A stretch of 53,780 nt of DNA, taken from positions 1 to 53,780 of the forward strand of contig CAIVAR010000118.1 of assembly GCA_903904005.1 (NCBI GenBank), read 5' to 3'. Below the pieces are notes generated by a model. The model searched no databases. It had not been told where the DNA came from and was given only the letters and a program-made list of their open reading frames with translations. The stretch comes from an uncultured Anaeromyxobacter sp. Lineage in GTDB: Bacteria > Myxococcota > Myxococcia > Myxococcales > Anaeromyxobacteraceae. The position numbers and the translations under genes were made by a program. This document shows positions 52,433-53,780 of this stretch, piece after piece (position 1 is the first letter of the stretch; the number at the start of each line of letters is the position of its first letter).

Positions 52433-52599
52433 CGGCCAACGCGGCCGGGGAGAGCCGGAGCACGGTCTTCCTTCCGGTGTCGGCCCCGACCGTCCCGCCG
52501 GACGACCCGGTGGAGCTGCACGCCCGGGGGCTCTCGGGCGGGGGCGTGGTGATTTCCTGGAGCCTCTCGGCGCGCGCGAGCAGCTACATCGTCGAGTGA
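52433..52599 (+). pseudogene. Fibronectin-III-like gene fragment
   Basis: One frame reads RAANAAGESRSTVFLPVSAP...VELHARGLSGGG and VVISWSLSARASSYIVE and then stops, which matches the end of one FN3-like domain and the start of the next in secreted proteins. It has no start codon or signal and is squeezed between the toxin-antitoxin promoter and the dehydrogenase gene, so it is likely a remnant of a disrupted surface protein. Confidence 0.45.
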
Positions 52600-52603
52600 C
52601 GGG

Positions 52604-53780
52604 CTACGCCTTCACCACCCGTTTCGGTCCGCCACCCCGGGGGAACAACCCCGCGACCAGGTTGCGCGTGTCCACCACGAGTTGTAGCCCCTCGAACAGC
52701 GCCGGGTCCTTGAAGAGCTCGTGGGCGGTGGACACGATCACGGCGTCGTACCCGCGCCACGCCGCGTTCTCCTTCGCCACCGACTTCATCCCCAGTGCGC
52801 GCTTGCGCGTGACCGGCGTCACCGGGAAGAACGGATCGCAGTAGTCGACCTTCGCGCCCGCCTCCTGGAGGTGCTCGATGATCTCGTACGACGGTGACTC
52901 GCGGTCATCGTCGACGTTCGCCTTGTAGGCGAGGCCGAGCACGAGCACCTTCGACCCCCGAACCGGCTTCGCGTCGTCGTTCAGCGCCTCGGCGATCTTG
53001 CCCACCACCCAGCGCGGCATGCTGGTGTTGATCTCGCCGGCGAGTTCCACGAAGCGGGCCCACTGCCCGTGCTCGGCGGCCTTCCAGGACAGGTAGAACG
53101 GGTCGAGCGGGATGCAGTGTCCACCCAGGCCGGGGCCCGGATAGAAGGGCATGAAGCCGAAGGGCTTCGTCTTCGCCGCCTCGATCACCTCCCAGATGTC
53201 GATGTCCATCCGGTCGAAGACGGTCTTGAGCTCGTTCACGAGCGCGATGTTCACCGAGCGGAAAACGTTCTCGAGGAGCTTCGCAGACTCGGCCACCCGC
53301 GCGCTCGACACCGGCACCACCTTGGCCACGCCGGTCTGGTAGAGGGCCACGGCGAGGTCGGTCGACGCGGCGTCGACGCCGCCCACGATCTTGGCGGTGG
53401 TCTTCGTGTCGAAGTCCTTCCGGCCCGGATCTTCACGCTCGGGCGAGAAGGCGAGGAAGAAGTCGGGACCGCAGCGCAGTCCGCTTGCCTCGAGAATCGG
53501 CCGGAGTTCGTCGTCGGTGGTGCCCGGGTAGGTGGTCGATTCCAGGATGACGAGTTGCCCCTTGCGGAGCCGCTTCGCGATCTCCCGCCCGGTGGTGTGG
53601 ATGTACGAGTTGTCCGGCTCGCGGTGCTTGCCGAGCGGCGTGGGGACGCAGATGGCGATGGCGTCGCAGTCGCGAAGCCCATCGAAGTCGGTCGTGGCCT
53701 TGTACCGCCCGCTCTTCACCGCCGCGGCGACCCGCTCGGCCCCGATGTGCTTGATGAACGACTCCCCCTTGCCAAGCGCC
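52604..53780 (-). CDS. UDP-N-acetylglucosamine 6-dehydrogenase, WbpA-like (partial)
   Basis: Nucleotide-sugar dehydrogenase missing its N-terminal Rossmann start, which lies beyond the right edge. Visible motifs are AICVPTPLGKHREPD, LESTTYPGTTDDELRPIL, SPEREDPGR and PFYPGPGLGGHCIPLDPFYL with the catalytic Cys, followed by LVLGLAYKANVDDDRESPS in the C-terminal domain. This set is typical of WbpA/WecC-type enzymes that oxidise UDP-GlcNAc to UDP-GlcNAc-uronate. It likely belongs to the polysaccharide locus, but it is separated from it by the accessory region. Confidence 0.85.
   Translation of the reverse strand, partial: ALGKGESFIKHIGAERVAAAVKSGRYKATTDFDGLRDCDAIAICVPTPLGKHREPDNSYIHTTGREIAKRLRKGQLVILESTTYPGTTDDELRPILEASGLRCGPDFFLAFSPEREDPGRKDFDTKTTAKIVGGVDAASTDLAVALYQTGVAKVVPVSSARVAESAKLLENVFRSVNIALVNELKTVFDRMDIDIWEVIEAAKTKPFGFMPFYPGPGLGGHCIPLDPFYLSWKAAEHGQWARFVELAGEINTSMPRWVVGKIAEALNDDAKPVRGSKVLVLGLAYKANVDDDRESPSYEIIEHLQEAGAKVDYCDPFFPVTPVTRKRALGMKSVAKENAAWRGYDAVIVSTAHELFKDPALFEGLQLVVDTRNLVAGLFPRGGGPKRVVKA

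Overview
The window is a high-GC (mostly well above 60%) bacterial chromosome segment dominated by a large surface-polysaccharide locus (about 1-40 kb), followed by an accessory region (about 40-52.6 kb) with toxin-antitoxin modules, decayed gene remnants and a divergent SNF2 helicase/SEC-C pair. A nucleotide-sugar dehydrogenase gene begins again at the right edge. The outer-membrane export protein, a lipidated DUF4136-like protein, a beta-barrel protein and a lipobox-bearing Kelch protein point to a Gram-negative organism. The Kelch/Ig-like lipoprotein style resembles Myxococcota or Acidobacteriota proteins; this taxonomic guess is weak.

Layout. 1-4.6 kb: a partial GDP-fucose synthase-like gene divergent from gmd, then a complete overlapping rfbA-rfbC-rfbB-rfbD dTDP-L-rhamnose operon. 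4.9-16.8 kb: a nonulosonic-acid (pseudaminic-acid-like) set (pseB, pseF, an RmlD-like reductase, a pseI/neuB homologue, a pseH-like acetyltransferase, then pseC after a gap) interleaved with three glycosyltransferases, two methyltransferases and a Wzy-like polymerase. No pseG is visible. 16.9-22.1 kb: two SDR epimerases, a truncated methyltransferase next to a decayed IS4-family transposase, a Dpm1-like glycosyltransferase and a polytopic membrane protein; this part looks less GC-rich and horizontally acquired. 22.2-28.5 kb, minus strand: a six-gene operon (C-methyltransferase, Gmd-like SDR, glycosyltransferase, Wzm, Wzt, acetyltransferase). 28.6-40 kb: two more glycosyltransferases, a WbpV-like SDR divergent from a WbpL/WecA-like initiating phosphosugar transferase, a long Wza-like exporter with a 33-bp tandem repeat, a Wzz-like chain-length protein without kinase domain, two envelope proteins and a WbpM-like membrane 4,6-dehydratase.

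40-48.4 kb: a Doc toxin with an AbrB-type antitoxin, a decayed hipBA-like gene, a short AbiEii-like N-terminal fragment, a SEC-C protein divergent from a SWIM/SNF2 helicase, a nucleotidyltransferase with a small overlapping partner, and two small ORFs. 48.4-53.8 kb: a Kelch lipoprotein, a winged-helix regulator, a MazF/PemK-type toxin with ribbon-helix-helix antitoxin, a fibronectin-III-like fragment and a partial WbpA-like dehydrogenase.

How it works together (inference): nucleotide sugars made here (dTDP-rhamnose, GDP-6-deoxyhexoses, UDP-6-deoxy-HexNAc, a CMP-nonulosonate, possibly a HexNAc-uronic acid) feed a repeat unit started by the WbpL-like transferase on undecaprenyl phosphate, extended by seven other glycosyltransferases, decorated by methyl and acetyl groups and exported. 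Both an ABC exporter (Wzm/Wzt) and a Wzy/Wzz/Wza set are present, but no Wzx flippase, so the locus may make two polymers or be a composite. No tRNA, rRNA or CRISPR array was seen.
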